Under the pieces are notes generated by a model. That model saw nothing but the letters and a program-made list of their open reading frames with translations. It was not told the DNA's origin and did not search any database. Below are positions 48,248-57,081 of a stretch of 64,000 nt of DNA, piece after piece. A program made the position numbers and the translations under genes. Position 1 is the first letter of the stretch. Every line of letters begins with the position of its first letter. Source of the stretch: Elusimicrobia bacterium GWA2_61_42. Lineage in GTDB: Bacteria; Elusimicrobiota; Elusimicrobia; Elusimicrobiales; UBA9959. The DNA lies in assembly GCA_001799615.1 (NCBI GenBank), contig MGTU01000029.1:62001-126000 (forward strand), in the 5' to 3' direction.

Positions 48248-49063
48248 ATGCTTGAAATAATGCTGCCAGCTTTTGCCGCGGCTGTGATATTAGTCGGGAT
48301 ACATGCCTACCTCGGGATACACATACTGGCGCGCGGCGTAATTTTTGTGGACCTGGCCCTGGCGCAGATAGCCGCGTTAGGCGCAATCACCGGGGTGCTG
48401 CTCGGCTTTGAGCTGCACACGACGGGTTCCTACTTCTCCTCGCTGCTGGCCACATTCATCGGCGCGGGCGTGTTCTCCCTGACAAGGGGCAAAAAAACCT
48501 CCGGGGCGATGCAGGAAGCGGCCATAGGGATAGTGTACGTGGTATCGGCGGCCATGGCCGTAATGGTGCTGGACCGGCTGCCCAGCGAGGCGGAGCATTT
48601 AAAAGGCATGCTGGTGGGCAACATACTTTTTGTAACCTGGCCGCAGGTCTTAAAAACGCTGGCGCTTTACTCCGCCGTGGGGCTGGCTCATTATGTATTC
48701 CGCCGGCGGTTCATAACCATCTCCTGCGATCCGGAAAAGGCCGGCGGCCAGGGCTGGTCGGTGCGGTTGTGGGATTTTCTTTTCTATGCCCTGTTCGGGC
48801 TGGTGGTTACCAGCTCGGTGGAACTGGCCGGCGTACTGCTGGTGTTCACGTTCCTTATTATCCCGGCCGTATCCGCCATGCATTTTGTTTCCAGCGTCAG
48901 CGGCCGGCTCTGGCTGGGCTGGGGGCTTGGTGTGGCGACCAGCATGTCCGGGATCGCCGCTTCGGCGGCGTACGACCTGCCTACCGGGCCGGCTATCGTT
49001 TGTGCCTTCGGCATCCTGGCCCTTGTTTCATTCGCGGCGGGAAGACTTAAAAACAAAGCTTAA
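48248..49063 (+). CDS. znuB: ZnuB-like metal ABC transporter permease
   Basis: 271 residues with about eight transmembrane helices. 'GIHAYLGIHILARGVIFVDLALAQIAALGAITG' and 'VTSSVELAGVLLVFTFLIIPAVSAM' are signatures of ABC-3 family permeases. It forms the membrane channel with ZnuA. The partner ATPase (ZnuC) is not encoded in this operon or elsewhere in the window. Confidence 0.92.
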   Translation: MLEIMLPAFAAAVILVGIHAYLGIHILARGVIFVDLALAQIAALGAITGVLLGFELHTTGSYFSSLLATFIGAGVFSLTRGKKTSGAMQEAAIGIVYVVSAAMAVMVLDRLPSEAEHLKGMLVGNILFVTWPQVLKTLALYSAVGLAHYVFRRRFITISCDPEKAGGQGWSVRLWDFLFYALFGLVVTSSVELAGVLLVFTFLIIPAVSAMHFVSSVSGRLWLGWGLGVATSMSGIAASAAYDLPTGPAIVCAFGILALVSFAAGRLKNKA

Positions 49064-49066
49064 CCC

Positions 49067-49276
49067 CTACTTGTTGTGGTTTGTGGGGCAGGCCAGGCCT
49101 TTAAAGCCTAGCTTGGACATCAGCCACACTATAGGGCAGTCGCTGCCCACCGTAAGGCGGAAGAACACCCAGCCTGACGCCAGCGCGGCCAGGTAGAAAT
49201 CCGGGTTCCGCTCCTTGCCCAGGAACATGAAAGCCGCGGTCAGCAGCGCCGAAACGATTATCCCAAAAGTTTTCAT
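49067..49276 (-). CDS. DUF2892 membrane protein, copy 2
   Basis: 69 residues from the ATG at 49276, overlapping the upstream stop (TGATG). Two short hydrophobic helices and 'VGSDCPIVWLMSKLGFKGLACP' resemble the YgaP membrane domain. Paired with the next gene; function unknown, possibly linked to rhodanese-type sulfur handling. Confidence 0.75.
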   Translation of the reverse strand: MKTFGIIVSALLTAAFMFLGKERNPDFYLAALASGWVFFRLTVGSDCPIVWLMSKLGFKGLACPTNHNK

Positions 49277-49467
49277 CAGCACTCCTTCAGCCCGAGCTTC
49301 TTAAAGACCCAGATAGCCGGACACCACTTAGTAAAAGCCGACTGCAGCAGATTCGCCCCCACAAAAGCCGTCAGCCATAAAAAGTTTTTGTCCACATAAA
49401 CCGCCAGCCCCGCGCTCAATAACACCATAACCCCAGCCAGTAGCCTCAACGCCTCATTAAGTTTCAT
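49276..49467 (-). CDS. DUF2892 membrane protein, copy 1
   Basis: 63 residues from the ATG at 49467 (SD GGAGGAG); the track's longer start has no support. 'LNEALRLLAGVMVLLSAGLAVY' and 'GANLLQSAFTKWCPAIWVFKKLG' are classic DUF2892, with the Cys-Pro near the end. The same motif occurs in the rhodanese fusion at 5265. Confidence 0.85.
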   Translation of the reverse strand: MKLNEALRLLAGVMVLLSAGLAVYVDKNFLWLTAFVGANLLQSAFTKWCPAIWVFKKLGLKEC

Positions 49468-49498
49468 AATTCTCCTCCAGTATTTAAAATCGGGACGT

Positions 49499-49678
49499 TT
49501 TTCCATTGCCGGAGGGGCGACCAAGGGGCCGGGTTAGCAAAACCCTGCCGGAGCCCGACGCTTGCGTAAGCGCGGAGGGCGAGGCGGGGAGTGGCGAGCA
49601 CGGTGTGCGAGACCACGTTTTTGCGTTCCGGCCCCTTGGTCGCCCCGACTCCACATCTCGCAGCCCCGCAATGGAAAA
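49499..49678. repeat. 180-bp inverted-repeat element
   Basis: Ends TTTTCCATTGC (49499-49509) and GCAATGGAAAA (49668-49678) are exact reverse complements. Inside, a perfect 19-bp inverted repeat (GGGGCGACCAAGGGGCCGG, 49514-49532; complement 49628-49646) encloses about 95 nt with smaller hairpins (GCGCTTACGC type). No ORF. It could be a MITE-like element or a structured RNA between the RND and DUF2892 genes. Confidence 0.65.
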
Positions 49679-49687
49679 CTTTCCTGA

Positions 49688-52600
49688 TTACTCCCCTGTC
49701 GCGCCCAGAGCCTCGTCCGTGCTGGCGTCGGGCCCGGGCTGCGCCGGCCTGAGCATGTGTTCCTTGTCCTTGAAGGTCAGGAAGTACAGCACCGGCACCG
49801 CCACCCGCGACAACAGCGTAGCCGCTATCTGCCCCGCTATCAGCGAGATCGCCAGCCCCTGGAAAATAGGGTCGAACAAGATCACGCCCGCGCCCACGAT
49901 CACCGCCAGCGCCGTCAGCAGCATCGGCCTGAACCGCACCACGCCCGCCTCTATCACCGCCTCCCTCAGCTCCATCCCCTCTCTCACCTTAAGATTAATG
50001 AAGTCCACCAGGATGATGGAATTCCTCACCACGATACCCGCCGAAGCTATGAACCCGATCATCGAAGTAGCCGTAAAGAACGCGTTCATCCCCCAGTGCG
50101 CCGGGATGATCCCTATCAGCGCCAGCGGGATAGCCGCCATGATGATCAGCGGCGTCAGGAAATCCTCGAACCAGGCCACCACCAGGATGTAGATTAGCAC
50201 CAGCACCATGGCGAAGGCCAGGCCCAGGTCCCGGAACACCTCGTAAGTGATATGCCATTCCCCGTCCCACTTTATAGCCGTCTCCGAAGAGCTCACCGGC
50301 TGGCGGGTGAAATACTGGTTGATCTTCGCGCCCCGCGCCTTGGACAGCGCGTCTATCTTCGCCTTCAGGTCCAGCACCGCGTACACCGGGCTTTCCGTGC
50401 CGCCGGCGATGTCCGCCGTCACGTACATCACGCGCTGCAGGTTCTTGTGGTAGACCGGCTGGTTCTCCAGCCCGTTCTCCGCCTTTACGAAGCTGGCCAT
50501 GGGGATGGCCGTGCCGTTGGGTGAGAAGAACTTTATCTCCTTCAGCGTGGCCAGCTGCCGGCGCTTTTCCGGGGAAAGCCGCAGGCGGATGTCCACGGCC
50601 TCGTTCTCGTCCTCCACGTGCGCGGAATCTATATCCGAGCCCGACAGCGACAGCGCCGCGGTCTGCACTATCTCGGCCGCCGCCACGCCGTTCAAGGTCG
50701 CCTTCTGCCTGTCCACCACCAGCCGGGTGATGGGCTGGTCCTCGGGGATGTAGGAATCCACGTCCACTATCCCTTCCGTGTTCCTCAGGATGTTCTTGAT
50801 CTCCTCGGCCAGCGCCTTCTGGTTCTTAGGGTTGGGGTCGAAGACTTCCACCAGCATGGTGGACATCACCGGGGGGCCGGGGGGAACTTCCGCCACCTGC
50901 AGCCTGGCGCCGTAGGCGTCGCCGATCTTCTTGAGCGGCGCGCGCACGGCCACCGCAATGTCGTGGCTCTGGCGTTTCCTTTCGTGCTTGTCGGACAGGT
51001 TCACCTGGATGTCCGCCTGGTAAGGCTCGCGGCGCAGGAAATAATGCCGCACCAGGCCGTTGAAGTTATAGGGGGCGGAGGCGCCGGCGTAAACCTGCAG
51101 GTCCCGCACTTCAGGCACGGCGGCCAGCAGCGCCGCCATCTCGCCGGCGGCCTTCTGCGTGAGCTCCAGCGAGGAACTCTCGGGCATGTTGATCATCACC
51201 TGGAACTCGTTCTTGTTGTCGAACGGCAGGGTCTTGAAGATGACCAGCCTGAAGCCCACCATGGCCAGCACCACGGCCAGCAGGCCGGCGGTGAACAGCA
51301 GGAATTTCTTGCCGTTGGCCGGCTGGTAAATGAGCTTTTTCATCAGCCCGCGGTACATGCGGTCCAGGAAGCCTTCCCTGTTGTTCTCGCAGTGCTTTAC
51401 CGGCCAGCGCTGCACCACCCTGGCATACAGCCACGGCGTGAAGGCGAAGGCCACGCCCAGGGAGAACAGCATGGCCACCGAGGCGCCTATGGGAATAGGG
51501 CGCATGTAAGGCCCCATCATGCCGCTGACGAAGGCCATGGGCAGGATGGAGGCGATAACGGTCCAGGTGGCCAGGATGGTGGGATTGCCCACCTCGTCCA
51601 CGGCGTTGAGGATATTCCTGTATAAAGAATTCTTGCGGTGCAGCACGCAGTGGCGGTTAATGTTCTCCACCACCACGATAGCGTCGTCCACCAGGATGCC
51701 TATGGAGAAGATCAGCGCGAACAGGGTGATGCGGTTCAGGGTGTAGCCGTAGAGGTAATACACCAGCATGGTCAGCGCCAGGGTTACGGGGATGGCCACC
51801 AGCACCACGGCGGCTTCGCGCAGGCCCAGCGTCAGGGCGATAAGCAGGGTGACCGACAGGGTGGCCAGCAGCATGTGGTAGATGAGTTCGTCGGATTTGG
51901 CCTTGGCGGTCTCGCCGTAGTTGCGGGTGACGGTGATGTTTATGCCGTCGGGGAGTTCGCGGCCTTTCATGGCCTCCACTTTGGCCAGCACCGCGCGGGA
52001 CACTTCGGTGGCGTTGGCGCCGCGGCGCTTGGCCACCGAGAGGGTGACGGCCGGGGCGGGGGCGGCCTTTACGGCCGAGGCGGGGCCCTGCACCATGGTG
52101 ACGGAGCGTTCTTCTTCGTCGGGGCCGTCCTTGATGTCCGCGACCTCCGACAGCTTGACGGGGTGCCCGTCGAAGACGCCCACGATTATGTTCCTGAGGT
52201 CGTCGGCGCTGCGGATGAAGGCGTCGGTTTCGGCCAGCAGCCTGGTGCCGCCCTGGTTGTAATGGCCGGCGGGCAGGCTGGCGTTGGACATTTTTATGAT
52301 GCCGGCGAGCATGGGCGGGGTGAGGCGGTGGCGCGCCAGCGCGGCGGGGTCGAAATGTACTATGAACTGGCGTTTATGGCCGCCTATAATGCGGGTTTCG
52401 GAGACGTTGGAGACGGCGTTGAGCTCGGTCTGGATGCGGGCGGCGGCGCGGCGGAGCTCGTAGTCGTTCCTGTCCTGGCCCCAGAGGGTGAGCGCCAGCA
52501 CGGGGACGTCGTCGATGGCGCGGTACTTTATGAGGGGCTCGCCGGTGCCGCGGGGGAAGAGGTCCTTGTTGTCGAGGGTTTTGGTATAGATGAGGTTGGC

Positions 52601-52945
52601 GGCGGTTTCGGGCGCGGTGCCGACCTTGAAGCGGACGGTGAACATGGCGAAGTTGGGCTGGGCGATGGAGTAGATGTATTCCACGCCGGGTATTTCCCAG
52701 AGTTTGCGCTCGCCTACTTCTACGAGGTGTTTTTCTATTTCTTTGGGGGCGGCGCCGTAGAAGGGGACCATGACGTCGAACATGGGGACGTTGATCTGGG
52801 GTTCTTCTTCACGGGGGAGTTTGAAGGTGGAGAAGACTCCGAGCAGGATGAAGGTGATGATGAGGATGGGGGTGAGGCGGGAGCTGATGAAGCCCTCCGC
52901 CATGCGCCCGGCCATTCCGTATTTTTTTTCTATATCGTTCTTCAT
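49688..52945 (-). CDS. RND-family efflux pump inner-membrane subunit
   Basis: 1085 residues, full length for HAE-1/HME-type RND proteins. The first helix 'PILIITFILLGVFSTFKLPREEEPQI' precedes the porter domain. 'FSIGILVDDAIVVVENINRH' is TM4 with the paired Asp of the proton relay, and 'MIGFIASAGIVVRNSIILVDFIN' is the equivalent of TM10-11. 'PREEEPQINVPMF' is typical of a subgroup near multidrug pumps. It exports its substrate with a TolC channel (gene 53159), but no membrane-fusion protein is encoded in between or elsewhere in the window. Confidence 0.94.
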   Translation of the reverse strand: MKNDIEKKYGMAGRMAEGFISSRLTPILIITFILLGVFSTFKLPREEEPQINVPMFDVMVPFYGAAPKEIEKHLVEVGERKLWEIPGVEYIYSIAQPNFAMFTVRFKVGTAPETAANLIYTKTLDNKDLFPRGTGEPLIKYRAIDDVPVLALTLWGQDRNDYELRRAAARIQTELNAVSNVSETRIIGGHKRQFIVHFDPAALARHRLTPPMLAGIIKMSNASLPAGHYNQGGTRLLAETDAFIRSADDLRNIIVGVFDGHPVKLSEVADIKDGPDEEERSVTMVQGPASAVKAAPAPAVTLSVAKRRGANATEVSRAVLAKVEAMKGRELPDGINITVTRNYGETAKAKSDELIYHMLLATLSVTLLIALTLGLREAAVVLVAIPVTLALTMLVYYLYGYTLNRITLFALIFSIGILVDDAIVVVENINRHCVLHRKNSLYRNILNAVDEVGNPTILATWTVIASILPMAFVSGMMGPYMRPIPIGASVAMLFSLGVAFAFTPWLYARVVQRWPVKHCENNREGFLDRMYRGLMKKLIYQPANGKKFLLFTAGLLAVVLAMVGFRLVIFKTLPFDNKNEFQVMINMPESSSLELTQKAAGEMAALLAAVPEVRDLQVYAGASAPYNFNGLVRHYFLRREPYQADIQVNLSDKHERKRQSHDIAVAVRAPLKKIGDAYGARLQVAEVPPGPPVMSTMLVEVFDPNPKNQKALAEEIKNILRNTEGIVDVDSYIPEDQPITRLVVDRQKATLNGVAAAEIVQTAALSLSGSDIDSAHVEDENEAVDIRLRLSPEKRRQLATLKEIKFFSPNGTAIPMASFVKAENGLENQPVYHKNLQRVMYVTADIAGGTESPVYAVLDLKAKIDALSKARGAKINQYFTRQPVSSSETAIKWDGEWHITYEVFRDLGLAFAMVLVLIYILVVAWFEDFLTPLIIMAAIPLALIGIIPAHWGMNAFFTATSMIGFIASAGIVVRNSIILVDFINLKVREGMELREAVIEAGVVRFRPMLLTALAVIVGAGVILFDPIFQGLAISLIAGQIAATLLSRVAVPVLYFLTFKDKEHMLRPAQPGPDASTDEALGATGE

Positions 52946-53158
52946 GGTAGTACTCCTGTTCGCGTTTTAAAAATCCTCGAGATGTCCGGTCGGGTCTGTC
53001 CGGGGTATTACCCTGCTCACCCGGACCGAGGAAACCCTTGCGTCGGTTTCCCCCCGCCTAGGGAATTTATGGCGGGGCCCCCTTTCCGCAACGGGTGATC
53101 AGGGCAACACCCCGGCCATCCCCTCCGACACTAAGCAACTTTAGTAACTCTCCAATTA

Positions 53159-54511
53159 TTAAATTCCCAGTTTGTCGGATATTTCTTTTACGGCGCCGGC
53201 GTCCAGGGTTTCGGAGGCGAGGAGGGTCTGGGCGTGGTAAAGGTTTAATTTATAGAGGGTTTCGTAATAATGGGCTTCGGCCTGGAGGACGGAGGCCTGG
53301 GCGCGCAGGACTTCGAGGACGCTCTGGCGGCCCTGGCGGTAGAGGGGGCGGAAGAGTTCCAGGGACTGCCTGGCTTTTTCCAGGGTTTCCCTGGCTATGG
53401 GCAGGTTCTCTTTGGCGGCCTTGTAATTGTTCAGGGCTTCGGCTACTTCCAGGGAGGCCTGTTTGCGGGCTTCGTCCAGGCGGCTGGCGGCGGCGGCGGT
53501 TTCGGCGCGGGCGGCGTCTTTTTTGGCGAAATAGGCGGGGTCGCCCAGCGGGAGGGTGAGGCGCAGGCCCAGCATGCGGTTGTCCCGGAACTCGGAGAGG
53601 CTTTGGGAATTGGTTTCCCAGCTGCCGAAGGCTTCCACTACCGGCAGCACGGAGTTCTTCTGCGAGGCTTCGGAGGTTTTATAAAGGGCGGTCATTTTTT
53701 CCAGCGCTTTGATGTCGCGGCGCCCGCCGGCGGCCGCGGCGTCCAGCTGGCCGCGGTTGGTCCCTGCGTACGCGGCTTCCCGGAGCGCGCCGGCGGCTTC
53801 CACGCCAGCGGACGGGTCAACGCCCAGGGTCAGGGCCAGTTTTTCTTTTTCCAGTTCCTGCGCCATGTTCCAGGCCAGGCTGTAGCCGCGCAGCGTGGAA
53901 AGGATGGCTTCGGCGCCGTAATAATCCGAGCCCAGCACCATGCCTTTGTCTTTTAGCATCTGGGCGGTCTTCAGTTCGGCTTCGGCGGCTTTTACGCTTT
54001 CACCCGCTAAGGCGGCCAGGCGGGCGCGCAGCAGCACGGTCAGCCACTGGTAGGTGATCTTGAAGGTTATGCCGGAGCGGGCCCGCTCGTAGCCGCTCCG
54101 GGCGGCCTCGGTGCCTAGTTTGCCCATCTTTACCGCGTTGGAAACGGCAAAACCGGTGAAAAGCGGGATCCCGGCCTCTATGCCGGCCATGTAGTTGCGG
54201 GCCGGGTCCGGGTCATTGATCGTGGCCATGGAGGCCATGCTGAAGGTGCCCTGCTTCATGGCGGTGGCAAAGGCGTAGACGGGGTCAGTGCCGTCGGTGT
54301 ACATGCCTTTGAGCTTGAAGCCGCCCAGGCGGGCCAGTCTCGCCTGGCTGAGCCCGGCTTTGGCCCCGCTGACGCGGGCCGCCTGTTCCTTTAATACATT
54401 ATCGGCTTTAAGGCCTTGTTCCACGGCCGCCTCAAGGGTGAGGGGGGCGGCTTGCGCTGTAAGGGGTAAAAATAACAAGATGGTTAAAAGCGTTGTTTTT
54501 GTGTTCATCAT
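53159..54511 (-). CDS. TolC-family outer-membrane efflux protein
   Basis: 450 residues from the ATG at 54511 (SD GGAGGCAG); the track's longer start is unsupported. Signal peptide (TTLLTILLFLPLTAQAAP), then two OEP repeats of long helices ('LTLEAAVEQGLKADNVLKEQAARVSGA', 'LPIARETLEKARQSLELFRPLYRQGRQSVLEVLRAQASVLQAE'). It forms the channel for the RND pump, whose gene starts 213 nt downstream on the same strand. Confidence 0.93.
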   Translation of the reverse strand: MMNTKTTLLTILLFLPLTAQAAPLTLEAAVEQGLKADNVLKEQAARVSGAKAGLSQARLARLGGFKLKGMYTDGTDPVYAFATAMKQGTFSMASMATINDPDPARNYMAGIEAGIPLFTGFAVSNAVKMGKLGTEAARSGYERARSGITFKITYQWLTVLLRARLAALAGESVKAAEAELKTAQMLKDKGMVLGSDYYGAEAILSTLRGYSLAWNMAQELEKEKLALTLGVDPSAGVEAAGALREAAYAGTNRGQLDAAAAGGRRDIKALEKMTALYKTSEASQKNSVLPVVEAFGSWETNSQSLSEFRDNRMLGLRLTLPLGDPAYFAKKDAARAETAAAASRLDEARKQASLEVAEALNNYKAAKENLPIARETLEKARQSLELFRPLYRQGRQSVLEVLRAQASVLQAEAHYYETLYKLNLYHAQTLLASETLDAGAVKEISDKLGI

Positions 54512-54603
54512 TACTGCCTCCGGGTTAACTCTCACTAATGAGATGCGGCAACAGGCGAAAAGTTTCAGGCAATATTGTAGACTAGCCCGATACGGGAGAG
54601 CAT

Positions 54604-55119
54604 ATGAGAAAATATCTTTGCGCCATGTTCGCGTTGTTCCTTTCCGGCTGCGCCTCTGTTCCAAAGGGCCTGGCGCCTGTCACCGGCTTCCAGTTGGACC
54701 GCTACCTGGGGACCTGGCACGAGATAGCCCGCCTGGACCATTCTTTCGAACGCGGCCTTACCGGGGTTACGGCCGAATATTCGCTGCGCGCCGACGGCGG
54801 TGTTCGGGTGCTTAATAAAGGTTTCAAACAGGCGAAAAACGAATGGAAATCCGTCGAAGGCAGGGCCTATTTCACCGGGGATAAAGGCACGGGCAGCCTG
54901 AAAGTAAGTTTCTTCCGGCCCTTCTACGGGGGCTATAACATAATAGAGCTGGATAAGGATTATAACTACGCGCTGGTGGCCGGGCCCAGCCGGGCGTACC
55001 TGTGGATACTTGCCCGCAGCCCGGAGCTTGAGCCCGCGGTGCTCCAAAAGCTGGTTTCGCGGGCGCGGGAGCTGGGCTTCGACGCCGACAAGCTTGTTTT
55101 TCCCGGGCCCGCCAAATAG
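54604..55119 (+). CDS. blc: Outer-membrane lipocalin (Blc-like)
   Basis: 171 residues. Lipoprotein signal with lipobox 'FLSGC'. The lipocalin motif 'DRYLGTWHEIARLDHSFERGL' (GxW), 'SVEGRAYFTGDKGTGSLKVSFFRPFYGGYNIIELD' and 'YLWILARSPEL' are typical of bacterial lipocalins. It binds lipids such as lysophospholipids at the outer membrane. SD GGGAG. Confidence 0.94.
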   Translation: MRKYLCAMFALFLSGCASVPKGLAPVTGFQLDRYLGTWHEIARLDHSFERGLTGVTAEYSLRADGGVRVLNKGFKQAKNEWKSVEGRAYFTGDKGTGSLKVSFFRPFYGGYNIIELDKDYNYALVAGPSRAYLWILARSPELEPAVLQKLVSRARELGFDADKLVFPGPAK

Positions 55120-55194
55120 GACGGCCCAGGTTGACAGCCGGTGGCGGTGGTTTGTAGTATTCTGGTAGAAGAAAAATTTAAAAGGGGTGCGAAT

Positions 55195-55509
55195 ATGAAA
55201 AAATCTGACAAAGTTATCGGCGCGGGCATCGGCATAGCGGCCCTGGCGGCCATCGGCGCGTATTTCCTCACCGGGGAGCGCGGCGCCAAGAACCGCGAGC
55301 GGATCTACGGCTGGACCCTCAAGATGAAGGGCGAGGTGCTGGAGAAAGTGGAAGACCTCAAGAACATGAAGCGCGAAGACTACGAGAAGATCGTGGACGA
55401 AGTGGCCGCCCGCTACGAGAAAGTGGAACGGGTGAGCGCCTCGGAGCTTAAGCGCATCACCACGGAACTTAAAGACGCCTGGAAGCACATCAGCAAGCAG
55501 CTTAAGTAA
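55195..55509 (+). CDS. YtxH-like small membrane protein
   Basis: 104 residues from the ATG at 55195 (SD AAAGGGG). An N-terminal helix 'KVIGAGIGIAALAAIGAYFLTGERGAK' (Gly-rich, then a basic stop) precedes a Lys/Glu-rich amphipathic coil (VLEKVEDLKNMKREDYEKIVDEVAARYEKVE). This is the YtxH layout; function unknown, stress-associated in Bacillus. Confidence 0.75.
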   Translation: MKKSDKVIGAGIGIAALAAIGAYFLTGERGAKNRERIYGWTLKMKGEVLEKVEDLKNMKREDYEKIVDEVAARYEKVERVSASELKRITTELKDAWKHISKQLK

Positions 55510-55531
55510 GCCGCGGCTTCCGCGCGCGAAG

Positions 55532-55565
55532 ACCGCCGGGCAGCCCCGGCGGTTTTCTTTTTTTG
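55532..55565 (+). terminator. Terminator after YtxH-like gene
   Basis: ACCGCCGGG / CCCCGGCGGT stem with a short loop followed by TTTCTTTTTTT. Confidence 0.88.
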
Positions 55566-55590
55566 GCCGCGATATTTATATAATTTAAAT

Positions 55591-57021
55591 ATGATCAAAC
55601 TCCACGATGTTAACTCGAAACTGCTGGAAGCCCACTACGCCGTCAGGGGCAAGATCGTCTCCCGGGCGCACGAGCTGGAAGCCCAGGGCAAAAAAATAAT
55701 TTACTGCAATATCGGCAATCCGCAGGCGCTCAAGCAGCGGCCGCTGACTTTCGTGCGGCAGGTGCTGAGCCTGGTGGAATACCCCGCGCTGATGGACCAG
55801 CCGGAAGCCGCCAGGCTTTTTCCCGCCGACGCCGTCCGGCGCGCCAGGCTGATCCTGGAGAAGAACCCCAGCGGCACCGGGGCCTACACCCAGAGCGCCG
55901 GGCTGCCCTTCATCCGCCAGGCCGTGGCTGACTTCATCAACAAGCGCGACGGCATCCCGGTGGACCCCAACCGCGTCATCCTCACCGACGGGGCCAGCAA
56001 GGGCGTGCAGTCCGTGTTCACGATGCTCACCAATAAAGAGAACGACGGCTACATGATCCCCATCCCCCAGTACCCGCTCTACAGCGCTACCATCGCGCTA
56101 TACGGCGCCCGGCAGATAAATTATTTCCTGGACGAGGAGCATAATTGGCAGCTCAACGAGGAAGAGCTGACCCGCAGCATAGAGGCCGCGCAGAAGGACG
56201 GCATCAACCCCGTGGCCATAGCCGTGATCAACCCTGGCAACCCCACCGGCGCCGTGCTTTCCAAAGAGAATATCGAGATGATCATCCGCTTCGCCAGGAA
56301 GCACCGCCTGTCCATCCTCGCGGACGAGGTCTACCAGGAGAACGTCTACGGCGCGGGCCTGAAGTTCCACTCTTTCGCCCGGGTCATGCACGAGCTGGGC
56401 GAGAAGGAAGTTACCCTGTTCAGCTTTCATTCCGTTTCCAAAGGCTTCCTGGGCGAGTGCGGGCACCGCGGCGGCTATATGGAAGTCCGCAACATGGCCG
56501 ACGACGTTTACGCGGAGATGATAAAGCTGCAGTCCATCGGGCTTTGCTCCAACGTGGACGGCCAGCTGGTCACCTACCTGATGGTGGCCCCGCCCGCCAA
56601 AGGCGACGAAAGCCATGAGCTTTACGTTAAAGAACGCGGCGCCATCCTGGGGGATCTGAAGGAGAAGGCGGAGATCCTGGGCCGCGGCCTCAACGAGATA
56701 AAGGGGATGAAGACCGATATCCCGCAGGGCGCCATGTACGCCTTCGTTAAATTCGAGCTGCCCCATAAGAAAGGCGTCGACCTGTCCAAACTTACGGAGG
56801 AAGCGCGCCAGAAGTACGAGGCCGCCAGGGATAGCGAGTACTGCCTGCGGCTGCTGGAAGAGACCGGCATCTGCGTGGTGCCGGGGTCCGGCTTCGGCCA
56901 GCTGCCCGGGACGCTGCACTTCCGCACCACCTTCCTGCCGCCCAAAGAGGATATCAAGGCGCTGGTGGAAAAAATGAAGAAATTCCACGCCGCCTACGCG
57001 GCCGAGCTTAAAGACAAATAA
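55591..57021 (+). CDS. Alanine aminotransferase (GPT-like, class I)
   Basis: 476 residues. 'KIIYCNIGNPQALKQRPLTFVRQVL' and 'LFPADAVRRARLILE' are features of eukaryotic-type alanine aminotransferases. PLP lysine in 'FSFHSVSKGFLGECGHRGGY'; 'AVINPGNPTGAVLSKENIE' holds the conserved Asn; 'LHFRTTFLPP' the C-terminal substrate Arg. It interconverts alanine and pyruvate with glutamate/2-oxoglutarate. A TATAAT box ends 6 nt before the ATG, no SD: a likely leaderless mRNA. Confidence 0.9.
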   Translation: MIKLHDVNSKLLEAHYAVRGKIVSRAHELEAQGKKIIYCNIGNPQALKQRPLTFVRQVLSLVEYPALMDQPEAARLFPADAVRRARLILEKNPSGTGAYTQSAGLPFIRQAVADFINKRDGIPVDPNRVILTDGASKGVQSVFTMLTNKENDGYMIPIPQYPLYSATIALYGARQINYFLDEEHNWQLNEEELTRSIEAAQKDGINPVAIAVINPGNPTGAVLSKENIEMIIRFARKHRLSILADEVYQENVYGAGLKFHSFARVMHELGEKEVTLFSFHSVSKGFLGECGHRGGYMEVRNMADDVYAEMIKLQSIGLCSNVDGQLVTYLMVAPPAKGDESHELYVKERGAILGDLKEKAEILGRGLNEIKGMKTDIPQGAMYAFVKFELPHKKGVDLSKLTEEARQKYEAARDSEYCLRLLEETGICVVPGSGFGQLPGTLHFRTTFLPPKEDIKALVEKMKKFHAAYAAELKDK

Positions 57022-57043
57022 CGGGCGGTCAGCGCCCGCCGCG

Positions 57044-57075
57044 CCGCCGGGGGAAGCCCCGGCGGTTTTATTTTT
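57044..57075 (+). terminator. Terminator after aminotransferase
   Basis: CCGCCGGGG / CCCCGGCGG stem with 4-nt loop followed by TTTTATTTTT. It separates convergent genes. Confidence 0.9.
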
Positions 57076-57081
57076 GGAGGG

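Noticed and set aside
51638-53098. 486-aa plus-strand ORF opposite the RND gene
   Set aside because: Composition (Gly/Asp/Val/His) is that of a reverse-strand shadow; the RND protein on the other strand is unmistakable.
52946-53158. Remnant of a membrane-fusion protein gene between TolC and RND
   Set aside because: None of the frames in this 213-bp gap shows adaptor-like sequence; it only contains GC-rich self-complementary segments.
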